From Streptomyces sp. NRRL WC-3742 (lineage in GTDB: Bacteria > Actinomycetota > Actinomycetes > Streptomycetales > Streptomycetaceae), in NCBI RefSeq assembly GCF_000720635.1, contig NZ_JOCF01000056.1, positions 60,279 through 124,278 of the forward strand: 64,000 bases of DNA, read 5' to 3'. Numbering within the stretch: position 1 is the first letter of the stretch; each line of letters opens with the position of its first letter. The notes beneath the pieces were generated by a model. The model made no database searches, was not told the origin of the DNA, and saw only the letters and a list, made by a program, of their open reading frames with translations. The translations under genes were made by a program, and so were the position numbers. Shown here piece by piece: positions 1-10,568 of this stretch.

Positions 1-443
1 GCCTGGTTGGAGGCGACGTTAACCAGCTGGTAGCCACCGGCGGGGTCGGCGGTGATGCGCCACTGCTGGTGGGTCTGCCCGGTGCATGGGTTCTGCCGGA
101 GCTGTACGCCGGCGGTGGTGGTGCCGTCGGTGTCGAGACACATGCCGCTGTTCACGCTGACCACACGGTAGACGCCGGAGCCGAGCGAGGTGAGGGCCCA
201 CTGCTGGTTGGCTCCCTTGCGCACGGTCCCTTGCCGCACGCCAGCCCCGGGCGCGGTGGAGGTACTGATGACGTCCAGGGCCAAGCCGCTGTGCACATTG
301 GTGATCAGATAGACGCCGTCGGGGACCACGCCTGCGGTGGTGGCGGCCGAGGCGACAGCTGTATTCGCAGTCACGTCCGCGCCTATCGCGGGCGTCGCCG
401 TGCAGGAGGTGGCGTCCTTGAACGTTCGGGGCACGGGTGTCAC
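1..443 (-). CDS. Ricin B-type lectin domain protein (partial, C-terminus beyond left edge)
   Basis: The minus-strand frame reads a beta-trefoil ricin B lectin domain, with repeats such as GVYLITNVHSGLALDV, GVYRVVSVNSGMCLDT and QQWRITADPAGGYQLV and the typical Q-x-W motifs. These domains bind sugars and usually sit on secreted glycosidases or proteases. The gene runs off the left edge. An in-frame TGA at 447-449 limits the start to GTG at 443 or GTG at 434, the latter about 8 nt after a GAGAGG ribosome site. No convincing signal peptide follows either start, so this may be a 5'-truncated lectin fragment rather than an intact secreted protein. Confidence 0.7.
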   Translation of the reverse strand, partial: MTPVPRTFKDATSCTATPAIGADVTANTAVASAATTAGVVPDGVYLITNVHSGLALDVISTSTAPGAGVRQGTVRKGANQQWALTSLGSGVYRVVSVNSGMCLDTDGTTTAGVQLRQNPCTGQTHQQWRITADPAGGYQLVNVASNQ

Positions 444-804
444 CTCTCAGTAGTGGAGAAGATACGGGCTGTTGGGGCGATGGCGAATCGGGTCCCACCG
501 ACTGGCCGACTCAGAGAGCGACAGTAGTCGGTGCGGTCACCACGACGGTGGTCGGGCTGTTCACAAGTGACCCTGACCAGGAAAGACTGTGATCTAGCGA
601 AGATCGCTTCCCGCGTCGCTGTAGATCGTTTCCCGAACCGCTCCAACGTGGCTCGTCTCTCATCGGCATCAGGCCGGAGTGATGCATAGGCCGTGCTCCA
701 GCTGGGCCACTATGCTCTCGGCTACATGTGACGAGAACATAACGAGTGCTGAAGCGGACCGTCGTGGCCCGTGGGCATGCCTCCACCCTCGGCGGTCCGA
801 GGGA
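444..804. other. Intergenic region without a convincing gene
   Basis: About 360 bases between the lectin gene and a gene remnant. Open frames exist on both strands, but they have no recognisable domain and no good ribosome site. A short inverted repeat (ACCAC-GACG-GTGGT) lies near 541. Nothing else is supported. Confidence 0.5.
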
Positions 805-1078
805 TCAGTGGGCGACGTCGGCCTGCCGGGCCCAGGTCAGGATGCGGGCGCGCTCGTCCGTGGCCCACGTAGACGCGTTGATCGTCCCCTCGCGCGTGAT
901 CTGGGGTGCTTCGGCGAGGCGGCACACCCTGGCCCCACGGATTGGTCTCGCCGGTCTCCAGCGGCCAAGTACCCAGACTCATCCCCCAGGCGCCGGAGCC
1001 GTCGCTGTGGAGCTCGGCGACGCACCATGCCGGATCGCCGTCGATGACCTGGCCGAGCTCGCGGTCGACCGGCCGCAG
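805..1078 (-). pseudogene. Frameshifted remnant of a small unknown actinomycete protein
   Basis: Two minus-strand frames give protein-like sequence that joins only with a frameshift near 920. The upstream part (about 1078-930) reads ELGQVIDGDPAWCVAELHSD and then GAWGMSLGTWPLETGETNPW. The downstream part (about 920-805) reads AEAPQITREGTINASTWATD, then ERARILTWARQADVAH and a TGA stop at 805. No start codon is visible, because the protease terminator lies directly upstream. I do not recognise the family. The call rests on codon-like composition in two adjacent frames and a clean stop, so a sequencing error is an alternative to true decay. Confidence 0.5.
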
Positions 1079-1088
1079 GAGGCCCCGG

Positions 1089-1118
1089 GGAGCCGCGGCG
1101 CGTGGGCGCCGCGGCTCC
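1089..1118 (-). terminator. Strong hairpin terminator after the S53 peptidase gene
   Basis: A perfect 13-bp inverted repeat (GGAGCCGCGGCGC, loop GTGG, and its complement) lies 18 nt past the stop codon of the minus-strand peptidase gene. It has no T-run, as is common in streptomycetes. It also bounds the gene remnant at 805-1078. Confidence 0.75.
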
Positions 1119-1135
1119 TTGCATACGCAGGGGTG

Positions 1136-3127
1136 TCAGGAGGTGGCGAGCGAGGTGTCGTCGACCACGAAGCTGGTCTGCAGCGAGCCGTCCTCGACGC
1201 CGTTGAACTTCACGGTGACGCTCTGGCCCGCGTAGGACGAGACGTCGAAGGTGCGCAGCTGGTACCCGGCGGCGGCGTCCACGTTGGAGTAGGTCTTCAG
1301 CGTGGTGCCGTTCACCGAGACGGTCAGCTTGTCGTAGGCGGTGCTACCGGTTTCGGCGGTGTCGATGTGCAGGTAGAAGCTGAGTGTCGCCTTGCAGCCG
1401 GACGGGATGGTCACCGTCTGGGAGAGGGCGTCGGTGTGGCTGGTGCCGTAGCCGTCGAGCCACGCCTTCCAGCTGCCGCCGTGGGCGGCCTCGCTGCTGG
1501 AGTTGTCGATGACGCCGGAGCTGGCCGTCCACGGGGCGGCGCTGCCGGTCTCGAAGCCCGCGTTGCCGAGCAGCTGGGCGGGGGTGCAGGTGCCGCCGGC
1601 GCCGGTGACGGTCCAGCCGAAGGTGGTGGAGCCGCTGGCGCCGGTGGTGTCGGTGGCGGTGACCGTCGCGGTGGAGTTGCCGGCGGTGGTCGCGGTGCCG
1701 GTGATCAGGCCGGTGGAGGTGTTGATGGACAGGCCGGCGGGCAGGCCGCTCGCGCTGTAGGTGAGGGTCTGGCCGGAGGCGGAGTCGGTGGCGTGGATCT
1801 GGAGGCTGACGGCGGAGCCCTGGGCGGTGCTCTGGCTGCCGGGGTTGGTGACGGAGACGGTGTTGCCGCCGGTGCTGCCGGAGGTGAAGGCGGCGGTGCC
1901 GTTGGGGGTGCCGAGGCCGGTCGGGCCGTCGTAGCCGGTGGCGGCGGTGCAGAGGTAGGACGGGGAGCAGCTGCCGTTGGCGCCGCTGGTCACGTCGTAG
2001 AGCGAGCCGGTGTGGGCGTACGGGTACGAGGCCGGGGTGGTCCCGCCGGCCGGGGAGCCGGCGAGGGCGTAGACGGCGGCGATGATCGGGGCGGAGGCAC
2101 TGGTGCCGCCGTAGACGTTCCAGCCGGAACCGCCGTAGGTCTGGTAGACGGCGACGCCGGTGGCCGGGTCGGCGACGGCGGAGACGTCGGCGACGGTGCG
2201 CTTGCCGCAGCCGGTGTCCTTCTGCCAGCTCGGCTTGGGGTCGTAGGCGGAGCAGCCGGAGCCGGCGCCGTTGCCGCCGGCACTGCTGCCCCAGACCTTC
2301 TCGCTCCAACCACGCGCGGTGGAGGCGCGGTTGAGGCTGGTGCCGCCGACGGCGGTGACGTACTGGGAGGCGGCGGGGTACTCGACGCCGTAGCCGGAGT
2401 CGCCGGAGGAGACGGTGATGGCGACGCCGGGGTGGTTGAAGTAACTGGCGTCGGAGGCCGTGTCGGTGGAGTCCTCGGAGCCGCCGTAGCTGTTGGAGAC
2501 GTACTTGGCGCCCATGCTCACGGCGGTGTTGACGGCCGTGCCGAGGTTGTCCATGGTCGCGCTGTCGGCCTCGACCAGCAGGATGTGGCAGTTGGGGCAG
2601 ACGGCGCTGACCATGTCGACGTCGAGGGAGATCTCGCCGGCCCAGCCGGTGTCGGCGGCCGGGTAGCTGGTGCCGCCGCGCTGGTCGACCTTCTTGAAGC
2701 AGCCGTTGGCGGTGGTGCAGGCGGGCAGGCCGTACTGGGAGCGGTACGAGGCGAGGTCGGACTCCGCGTTGGGGTCGTCGTTGGCGTCGACGATGGCCAC
2801 GGTGGCGCCGGAACCCGCCGACGTGGGCAGGTTGTAGGCGGAGGCGAGGTCGCTGGGCCCGTACCCGGACGGGTTGATGGCCGGGGCGAGCGTCAGGTGC
2901 TGGGCGAGGTCGGTGCGGACGAGGGCCAGGCAGGCCATCTCGCCGGGGTGGCTGGGGGCGGCACAGACCCGCTTGGTGGCGGCGCCGGTGGTGGGCGCGT
3001 CGGTCTGGGCGTCCGCGCTCGGTGCGGTGGTCGCGAGCAGACCGGTGGCGGCCATGGCCAGGGCGGGCAGGGCCGCGAGGAGTCTGCGCGCCCGGGAGCG
3101 CACAGCGGTGGGGGAGTGGAAGCGCAA
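1136..3127 (-). CDS. Secreted S53 (sedolisin/kumamolisin-type) serine peptidase
   Basis: 663 residues with a Sec signal peptide (arginines, then LLAALPALAMAATGLLAT, cleavage near ADA at about 40). The catalytic domain spans about 70-400. It has the sedolisin signature GWAGEISLDVDM carrying the catalytic Glu and Asp, and GGTSASAP carrying the nucleophilic Ser near 345. A SSGDSGYG element provides the oxyanion Asp. The usual N-terminal activation prodomain appears very short or missing. After the catalytic domain come a putative Ig fold (LPAGLSINTSTGLITGTA, about 420-510) and a C-terminal beta-sandwich of about 140 residues with carbohydrate-binding character. Acid-active extracellular proteolysis is the family role. 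The gene appears monocistronic with its own terminator. Confidence in the family is high; the substrate is unknown. Confidence 0.93.
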   Translation of the reverse strand: MRFHSPTAVRSRARRLLAALPALAMAATGLLATTAPSADAQTDAPTTGAATKRVCAAPSHPGEMACLALVRTDLAQHLTLAPAINPSGYGPSDLASAYNLPTSAGSGATVAIVDANDDPNAESDLASYRSQYGLPACTTANGCFKKVDQRGGTSYPAADTGWAGEISLDVDMVSAVCPNCHILLVEADSATMDNLGTAVNTAVSMGAKYVSNSYGGSEDSTDTASDASYFNHPGVAITVSSGDSGYGVEYPAASQYVTAVGGTSLNRASTARGWSEKVWGSSAGGNGAGSGCSAYDPKPSWQKDTGCGKRTVADVSAVADPATGVAVYQTYGGSGWNVYGGTSASAPIIAAVYALAGSPAGGTTPASYPYAHTGSLYDVTSGANGSCSPSYLCTAATGYDGPTGLGTPNGTAAFTSGSTGGNTVSVTNPGSQSTAQGSAVSLQIHATDSASGQTLTYSASGLPAGLSINTSTGLITGTATTAGNSTATVTATDTTGASGSTTFGWTVTGAGGTCTPAQLLGNAGFETGSAAPWTASSGVIDNSSSEAAHGGSWKAWLDGYGTSHTDALSQTVTIPSGCKATLSFYLHIDTAETGSTAYDKLTVSVNGTTLKTYSNVDAAAGYQLRTFDVSSYAGQSVTVKFNGVEDGSLQTSFVVDDTSLATS

Positions 3128-3537
3128 GGTTCGACCCTCCGTGGGGGGACGAGGGGCGCGGCCGGTTCCGGCATGGGGTGCTCACCGGTACGGGCTCGGG
3201 CCCGTGCTGACGGATCGTGGCATGTGCTGACCGGCCCCCGGCGGTGGCCGCGGGCCGACGTGGTGCTTGCGCTGTACGGCAGGTGGACGACCCACGTGAG
3301 CGTGGGGTCAGGCTCATGACAGGCGGATTCGCGCAGATGGAGCCACATCACAGCCGGACACTTGCCGACTGGTGAGGCCATGAGGCTACTGACGGGTCGT
3401 CTAGGACGACAAGGCGGTGGTCGACGGCTTTACCACCCCTTGGCAGTGAATTTCCGAGGAGCAGAGCCGGGCCCGGGGGCCGCGCAGGAGCGCTGCCCCC
3501 GGCGGGGCCCGCCTGGGCGTGGTCCGAAAGACACGCC
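3128..3537. other. Intergenic region upstream of the peptidase gene
   Basis: About 410 bases that should hold the promoter of the minus-strand peptidase gene and the 3' end of the minus-strand permease operon. A perfect 6-3-6 inverted repeat (GTCGTC-TAG-GACGAC) at 3396-3410 could be an operator. GC-rich imperfect dyads at about 3468-3513 and a 7-bp hairpin at 3515-3538 fit a terminator. No protein-coding frame is convincing. Confidence 0.5.
3396..3410. repeat. Perfect 15-bp inverted repeat, possible operator
   Basis: GTCGTC-TAG-GACGAC is an exact palindrome around a 3-nt centre. It lies 270 bases upstream of the peptidase start and outside any gene. No known regulator is assigned. Confidence 0.4.
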
Positions 3538-3538
3538 C
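3515..3538 (-). terminator. Hairpin at the end of the permease/TIGR03943 operon
   Basis: GGGCGTG and CACGCCC pair around a 10-nt loop immediately next to the stop codon of the minus-strand gene ending at 3538. Further GC-rich dyads follow to about 3468. Only a moderate candidate, because most sequence here is GC-rich. Confidence 0.45.
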
Positions 3539-4383
3539 TACTGGTCCGAGGGCGGCTCGTCCCGGTACGGGGCCCGGGGCTGGGGGACGGTGTGTTGCTC
3601 GGAGACCTCGATCCGCGGCGCGGCGGTGGCCGAGGCGCCCGGGCTGGGCCGCCAGGTTCCGGTGAGGTCCACCCAGCTGTCCGTGGCCGGCGCCGGGCCG
3701 GTGGTATGCACCAGGACGCGCAGCCGGCGGGCGTCGGCCGCGCAGCAGCTGACGACCAGCCGGTTGAGGTACCACTCGCCGGGCTGCGCCCCGGGCGAGA
3801 CGAACCCGGTGAGCCGGACCTTGCGGTCCGCCAGGCTCTTCTGGGGGTCGCGGCTGCGGCCGATGAACTCGCTCAGGGACATCGGCGTCGCCACCGTGAC
3901 GGAGGCTCCGGCGGCGCCGCCCGGGCCGGTCGGCCGGTCGGACAGGCCGCCGTAGGAGACCGGTTCGACGACGGCGTCCGAGCCGTCCCGGGACGCGGTG
4001 AACGAGCCCAGCGGGGGCGGGGTGAGGCAGAGCAGCAGCACGGCGGGTACGGCCAGCAGCCAGGCCACGCGCGGGCCGTGGTCGTGCCCGTGGTCGTGGC
4101 TGTGGCCCTCGCCGTCCTCCTCGGCGGGGCGGAGCCAGACCGCGTTGCCCTCGGCGTCCCGCCCGAACCGCATCACGGGCTCCTGCCGGCGGGCGGTCGC
4201 GCGGCGCACCACGCCCGCGGCTCCCAGCCCGAGCAGGACGATCCCCGAGGCGATCAGCGGGATCCGCAGGCCCTCCTTGACGTACTGGAGGAACACGTCG
4301 CTGCCGACGGTGATCCGCAGCAGGGCCACGCCGACCAGCGCGACGAGCAGGGAGGGGGCGAGCCCCCGGACGGTGGCCTTCAA
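3538..4383 (-). CDS. TIGR03943 family permease partner with histidine-rich loop
   Basis: About 281 residues. Two N-terminal membrane segments (LLVALVGVALLRITVGS and LIASGIVLLGLGAAGVV) are followed by a loop with HSHDHGHDHG near residue 100. A third membrane segment (VAWLLAVPAVLLLCL) precedes a soluble C-terminal half with SLADRKVRLTGFVSP and LNRLVVSCCAADA. This matches the TIGR03943/DUF1980 family, partner of the PF03773 permease encoded just upstream. The family is a recurrent Zur-regulon member in comparative genomics, with unsettled transport role. The His-rich loop is a plausible zinc-binding element. The start is TTG at 4383, overlapping the upstream stop as TTGA; no better in-frame start lies nearby. 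Translational coupling and Zur control through the site at 5475 are inferred. Confidence 0.82.
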   Translation of the reverse strand: MKATVRGLAPSLLVALVGVALLRITVGSDVFLQYVKEGLRIPLIASGIVLLGLGAAGVVRRATARRQEPVMRFGRDAEGNAVWLRPAEEDGEGHSHDHGHDHGPRVAWLLAVPAVLLLCLTPPPLGSFTASRDGSDAVVEPVSYGGLSDRPTGPGGAAGASVTVATPMSLSEFIGRSRDPQKSLADRKVRLTGFVSPGAQPGEWYLNRLVVSCCAADARRLRVLVHTTGPAPATDSWVDLTGTWRPSPGASATAAPRIEVSEQHTVPQPRAPYRDEPPSDQ

Positions 4384-5450
4384 AGCAGCACCCCTCCGAT
4401 CACGGCGCTGGCGAGGACGGCGACCACGAAGGTCGCACCGGAGAAGCGGAGCGCGAACGCCCGCCCGAAGGCGCCCGACTGGAGGGCGATCAGCTTGAGG
4501 TCGACCATCGGGCCGACCACCATGAAGGTCAGCCGGGCGACGGGGGAGAAGCCGGTGAGCGAGGCGGCCACGAAGGCGTCCGCCTCGGAGCAGACCGCCA
4601 GGATGACGGCGAGGCAGGCCAGCACCGGCACGCCCAGCCAGGGCGAGTCGGAGAAGGTCCGCAGCACCGAGGGCGGCACGAGCACGTTGAAGGTGGCGGC
4701 CGCCGCCGCGCCGACCACCAGGAAGCCGCCCGCCTGCAGGAAGTCGTGCTGCAGGCCGCGCCGGAACTCCTCGAGGGGGTTGCGCGCGCCCCCGCCGTGG
4801 TCGGCCGGCGCCTTCGGCAGCCGCAGCCACTCCGGCCGGCCGAACGCCACCCACAGCCAGCCCATCACGACCGCCGTGACGAGCGAGGCCGCCAGCCGGG
4901 CCAGAACCATCTCCGGCTTGCCCGGGAAGGCGATCGCGGTGGCGACCAGCACCACCGGATTGATCGCGGGTGCGGAGAGCAGGAACGCCAGGGCGGCCGC
5001 CGGAGCCACCCCGCGCCGCATCAGACTGCCCGCCACCGGGACGGACGCGCACTCGCAGCCCGGCAGGACGGCGCCGGCCACCCCGGCCACCGGTACGGCG
5101 AGCGCCGGATTCCTCGGCAGCACACGGGTGAACACCCGCTCCGGCACGAACGCCCCGATCGCGGCCGACACCACCGTGCCGAGTACGAGGAACGGCACGC
5201 CCTGCACCACGATGGCGACCATGACGGTGCGCCAGGTCTGCACACCGCCCGCGTCCCACACCCATGCGAGAGCGGCGGCCGTGACGACCGCCGCTCCTCC
5301 GATCAGCAGTGCCGGTCTCCGGCGTGGCGGAGTCTCCGCCGGTGCCACCTGGAGGTGCCGGGCGCTGCCGAGACTCGTCTCCACCACAGGTGACCGCCCT
5401 TCAGCCCGCTCGCCGCCGATCCGTCGGCGAGATTGTCTGCTCACCGTCAT
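4380..5450 (-). CDS. PF03773 (DUF318/YraQ-type) permease, predicted Zur-regulated
   Basis: 356 residues with about eight hydrophobic segments. Family motifs include LPGCECASVPVAGSLMRRG and LAFLLSAPAINPVVLVAT in the first half and CSEADAFVAASLTGF with VGPMVDLKLIALQ in the second. The conserved GCECAS cysteines suggest metal contact. Members occur beside TIGR03943 proteins and are often metal-regulated; the transported species is not established. The ATG at 5450 lies 24 nt from a Zur-like site (5475-5489), placing this pair in the same predicted regulon as the metallophore genes. It ends in a TTGA overlap with the TIGR03943 gene. Confidence 0.85.
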   Translation of the reverse strand: MTVSRQSRRRIGGERAEGRSPVVETSLGSARHLQVAPAETPPRRRPALLIGGAAVVTAAALAWVWDAGGVQTWRTVMVAIVVQGVPFLVLGTVVSAAIGAFVPERVFTRVLPRNPALAVPVAGVAGAVLPGCECASVPVAGSLMRRGVAPAAALAFLLSAPAINPVVLVATAIAFPGKPEMVLARLAASLVTAVVMGWLWVAFGRPEWLRLPKAPADHGGGARNPLEEFRRGLQHDFLQAGGFLVVGAAAAATFNVLVPPSVLRTFSDSPWLGVPVLACLAVILAVCSEADAFVAASLTGFSPVARLTFMVVGPMVDLKLIALQSGAFGRAFALRFSGATFVVAVLASAVIGGVLL

Positions 5451-5474
5451 GGGGGAGCGGGGACAGAGTAGCGG

Positions 5475-5489
5475 TGATAATCATATTCA
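5475..5489 (-). promoter_or_regulatory. Zur-like box upstream of the permease operon
   Basis: TGATAAT-C-ATATTCA fits the 7-1-7 actinobacterial Zur palindrome (consensus about TGAAAAT-N-ATTTTCA). It stands out as AT-rich in GC-rich sequence and is followed by ATCTAG, as at 30361 and 38110. Its position just upstream of the 5450 start predicts repression when zinc is sufficient. Confidence 0.75.
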
Positions 5490-5514
5490 TCTAGTTCTTC
5501 CGTGGCGGCACGGT

Positions 5515-7338
5515 TCACCGGTACTCTGCGGCCGAAGGCTCGGTTCCGGCCTGCCCGCCGACTTGCCCGCTGACTGCCCGTGCACGAACGGACGACGTCG
5601 GCAACTGCCAGCGGCGGGCGGCCTGCTGGGCCGCCCACATCCGGGCGTAGCGGCCACCGGGCGCGGCGAGCAGTTCGGCGTGCGTGCCACGCTGGGTGAT
5701 CCGGCCCCCGTCGACGACCACGATCTGGTCCGCGCCGACCACCGTGGACAGCCGGTGCGCGATGACCACCACGGTCCGCCCGGCCACCAGGCGCTCCACC
5801 GCCTGCTGGACCACCAGCTCCGACTCGCTGTCCAGCGCCGCGGTGGGCTCGTCGAGCAGGACCACGGGTGCGTCCTTGAGGATCGCCCGGGCGATCGAGA
5901 TGCGCTGGCGCTCACCGCCCGAGAGGGCCGACCCGATCTCACCGACCCTGGTCCCGTACCGCAGTGGCAGCCGGTCGACGAACTCGTGGACGTTGGCCGC
6001 GCGGGCCGCCGCCTCGACCTCCTCGTCGGTGGCGTCCGGCCGGGCCATCGCGATGTTGGCCCGGATGGTGTCGTCGAAGAGGTGGACGTCCTGGAAGACG
6101 ACGGCGATGTGGCGCAGCAGTTCGTCGGGGTCGAGGGTGCGCAGATCCGCTCCGCCGAGCCGGACGGCGCCCTGCTGCGGGTCGGCGTAGCGGGTCATGA
6201 GCCGGGTGACGGTGGTCTTGCCCGAGCCGGACGGCCCGACCAGCGCGGTCAGACTGCGCTCGGGCACGGTGAGGTCGAACTCCCGCAGGGTGGGCCGGTC
6301 CTGCCCGTCGTAGCCGAAGGTGACCTGCTCGAAGCGGAGCTCGAAGCCCTTGGGCTCGGTGCCACCCGGTTCGACCGGCAGGGAGGGCAGGCGCAGGACC
6401 TCGTCCACCCGCGCCAGTGCGGCCTCGGACATCTCGAAGAGTTTGGTCATCACGGCGGCCATGCTCAGTGGCTCGGCGAAGCGGGCCGCGGTGACCACGA
6501 CGGCGACCAGCAGCCCGGGCGAGAGCCGGGCGTCCAGGACCAGCGCCGCGCCGACCGCGACCAGCGCCACCAGGGCCAGCCGGACGAGGAGTTGGGCGGC
6601 GGCAAGCGGGACGGCGGCCGAGCGGTTCGCGGCCGACTGGGCGTGGTGCTGGTGGGTCAGCACCTCCTTCAGGCGGGGCGAGTCGGCGCCGGAGCGCCCG
6701 GTGGCGCGGAACACCGGCTGGCCCTGGACGTACTCGACGATCCGGCTCGCCGCCCGTGCGTCGGCCTCGTCCACCGCGTGGAAACCGGCGTTGGACGAGC
6801 GCTGGACGCGGCGCACCAGCGGCAGGGCGGCGCCCACGGCCGCCGCGAGCACCAGGCCGAGCCGCCAGTCCAGCAGGGCGACCACCAGGCCGAGGACCAC
6901 CGGGACGGTCACCAGCTGGACGAAGAGCGTGGACAGCGTGGACACGGCGGTGGCCGCGGCCGTCGCGTTGGCGCCGACCACCGAGGTGAGGTCGCCGGCC
7001 GCCCGGCGGGCCAGCTCCTGCTGCGGGACGGCCCGCAGTCGCTCGCCGAGCCTCATCCTGGTGGCCTCGGTGACCAGGTGCCAGTAGCCGTAGGTGAAGC
7101 CCGACTCCCGGACCCGCAGCGCCCCTTCGAGCGCGACCAGGGCCGCGAGCACGCCGGTCCAGAGCCAGGCGCGGCCGGTGTGCACCGGTTCGTGGGTGAG
7201 CTCGGCGAGCAGCGGCACGAAGCTCGCGTACGCCGCCGCCTGGACCAGGCTCGCCGCGACCGAGATCCGCAGGGTGCGGCGGAACTGCGGCGCGTACGGG
7301 CCGGCCGCGGTGAGCATCAGGCGCAGGATTCGCCTCAA
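5515..7338 (-). CDS. ABC exporter-fold siderophore transporter subunit (IrtB/YbtQ-like)
   Basis: About 607 residues from TTG at 7338, or 600 from ATG at 7317. The N-terminal half is a six-helix type-1 exporter-fold membrane domain. The C-terminal half is an intact ATPase with Walker [11 protein letters not shown]-loop FQDVHLFDD, signature [14 protein letters not shown], Walker [16 protein letters not shown] and H-loop VIAHRLS. Mycobacterial IrtAB and yersiniabactin YbtPQ pairs of this architecture import metal-siderophores at the inner membrane, and homologues accompany salicylate-thiazoline clusters. It is the last gene of the biosynthetic operon and overlaps its partner by TTGA. The partner is damaged (7335-9033) and lies in the same reading frame with no intervening stop, so translation may yield a fused product. 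Confidence 0.88.
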   Translation of the reverse strand: MRRILRLMLTAAGPYAPQFRRTLRISVAASLVQAAAYASFVPLLAELTHEPVHTGRAWLWTGVLAALVALEGALRVRESGFTYGYWHLVTEATRMRLGERLRAVPQQELARRAAGDLTSVVGANATAAATAVSTLSTLFVQLVTVPVVLGLVVALLDWRLGLVLAAAVGAALPLVRRVQRSSNAGFHAVDEADARAASRIVEYVQGQPVFRATGRSGADSPRLKEVLTHQHHAQSAANRSAAVPLAAAQLLVRLALVALVAVGAALVLDARLSPGLLVAVVVTAARFAEPLSMAAVMTKLFEMSEAALARVDEVLRLPSLPVEPGGTEPKGFELRFEQVTFGYDGQDRPTLREFDLTVPERSLTALVGPSGSGKTTVTRLMTRYADPQQGAVRLGGADLRTLDPDELLRHIAVVFQDVHLFDDTIRANIAMARPDATDEEVEAAARAANVHEFVDRLPLRYGTRVGEIGSALSGGERQRISIARAILKDAPVVLLDEPTAALDSESELVVQQAVERLVAGRTVVVIAHRLSTVVGADQIVVVDGGRITQRGTHAELLAAPGGRYARMWAAQQAARRWQLPTSSVRARAVSGQVGGQAGTEPSAAEYR

Positions 7339-9025
7339 CGGACGGCCTCCTCGGTGGTGGTGGCGCGGGCGGACAGGCCCCAGCCGGCCGCCCGGTCGTG
7401 CCGGGCCCAGAGACCGGCGTAGCGGCCCCCGGCGGCGAGCAGTTCGGCGTGCCGGCCGCGTTCGACGATCCGTCCGCGGTCCAGGACGGCGATCCGGTCG
7501 GCGTCGGCGATGGTGGCGAGCCGGTGGGCGATGACCAGGACGGTCCGGCCGCGGGTGAGCCGGGCCACCGCCTCCTGGATGGCGGCCTCGCTCTCCGGGT
7601 CGGCGAAGGCGGTGGCCTCGTCCAGGATGACGACCGGCGCGTCGGAGAGGATCGCGCGGGCGATGGTGATCCGCTGGCGCTGTCCGCCGGAGAGCAGGCA
7701 GCCGCGTTCGCCGACCTGGGTGCGGTAGCCGTCCGGCAGTTCGCCTGTGATGAAGTCGTGGGCGGCGGCGGCCCGGGCGGCGGCGTGGACCTCGGCGTCG
7801 GTGGCCTCGGGCCGGGCGAGCCGGATGTTCTCCTCGACCGTTCCCGCGACCAGGAAGGGTTCCTGGAAGACGAGGGCGACGTGCCGCAGCAGCACGTCCC
7901 CGGCGATGTCGCGCGCACACCGTCCCGGCCGGGACGTGCAGGTCGATGCCGTCCAGGACGGGCTCGATCCGTTCGGCCCCCGGGTAGCGGAAGGTGACGC
8001 CCTCCAAGGTGATCGCGGAGCCGTCCGGCACGCGGGGGTCGGCGGGCTCCGGCAGTGGTTCGACGGCCAGCAGTTCGGCGACGCGCACCGCGCCCGCCTT
8101 GGCGTCGTTGAGGTGGTTGGCCAGGTGCATCAGCGGCGCCACCGCCTCGACGGGCATCGCCCCGACCATCAGGGCGAGCAGCAGCTCGGTGGTGGAGATC
8201 CAGCCGGCCGCGCACATCGGCACCGAGGCGGCGACCACCACCAGCAGCGTCGGCAGTGGTACCACGAACAGCTGGTTGACGACGCCGGAGGCCCGCGAGG
8301 TGGCGATCCACGCGGCCACCGCGGCGGTGAACTCCCGTACCGAGGTGGCGAACCGGCCGACCGAGGACCGGCCGTCGTCGAAGGTCCGCACCACCGGCAT
8401 GCCCTGGACGAACTCCACGACGGCCGCGTTGACCCGCTCGTTGGCGGCGTTGTACCGGGCCCGCTGCTCGGAGTGGTCCCGGGTCAGCAGCGTCATGCAG
8501 ACGACCGCCACCGGGACCACCACCAGCACCGCGAGCAGCAGCCGCCACTGGACGAGGCCGAGGGCGAGCAGCGCGGCGAGCGGCTGGGCGATGCCGGAGC
8601 CGACGAACGGCAGGGCGTCGGCCACCGCGTTGTGCAGGGCCTTGACGTCGTCCTGGACGATCTTCTTGATCCGCCCGGAGCCCAGTCGCTGCACCTCGCC
8701 GAGCGGCATCCGGGCCAGCGCGTCGGCCAGGCGGCGGCGCAGCGCGACCTCGAACGCGTAGCTGGCCTCGTGCGCCAGGTGGTCGGCCAGCCAACGGGAG
8801 GCGAAGGAGAGCAGCAGCGCCGCGAGCGCGCCGACCGTCCAGCCGACCGGGAAGGACGGGTCCGCGTCGAACAGCCCGCCCGTGGCGTAGGCGGCGCAGA
8901 CGAAGCCCATGACCGCGCCGACCCCGGCGAGCACGCCGAGCAGGGCGGCCGAGCGCAGCCGGGCACGGATGCCCGGCTCGGCGGCCACCAGGGCGGACAG
9001 CGTGCGCAGGCCGCCTTCCGTGCGC

Positions 9026-9033
<8 letters not shown>
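7335..9033 (-). pseudogene. ABC transporter subunit (IrtA/YbtP-like) with out-of-frame loss of Walker A
   Basis: From ATG 9033 the frame encodes a normal exporter-fold membrane domain (six helices, about residues 30-310) and the start of an ATPase ([27 protein letters not shown]). At about 7915-7920 the sequence jumps to [18 protein letters not shown] in another frame. From there a normal ATPase tail follows ([44 protein letters not shown]) to the stop at 7335. Alignment with the neighbouring subunit shows about 34 residues missing, including all of Walker A, and the loss is not a multiple of three. The original frame stays open through about 190 Arg/Pro-rich residues and runs into the next gene, giving one 1172-residue open frame (9033-5515). 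This is either a real decaying gene or an assembly error. Confidence 0.8.
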
Positions 9034-10540
<1,507 letters not shown>

Positions 10541-10568
10541 GGGGCCCTTCCAGATGGGGATCGGTGGG

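Noticed and set aside
746..3319. Long plus-strand open frame opposite the S53 peptidase gene
   Set aside because: Gly/Ala/Val-rich shadow of the minus-strand gene with no domain; the minus strand encodes a complete, recognisable peptidase.
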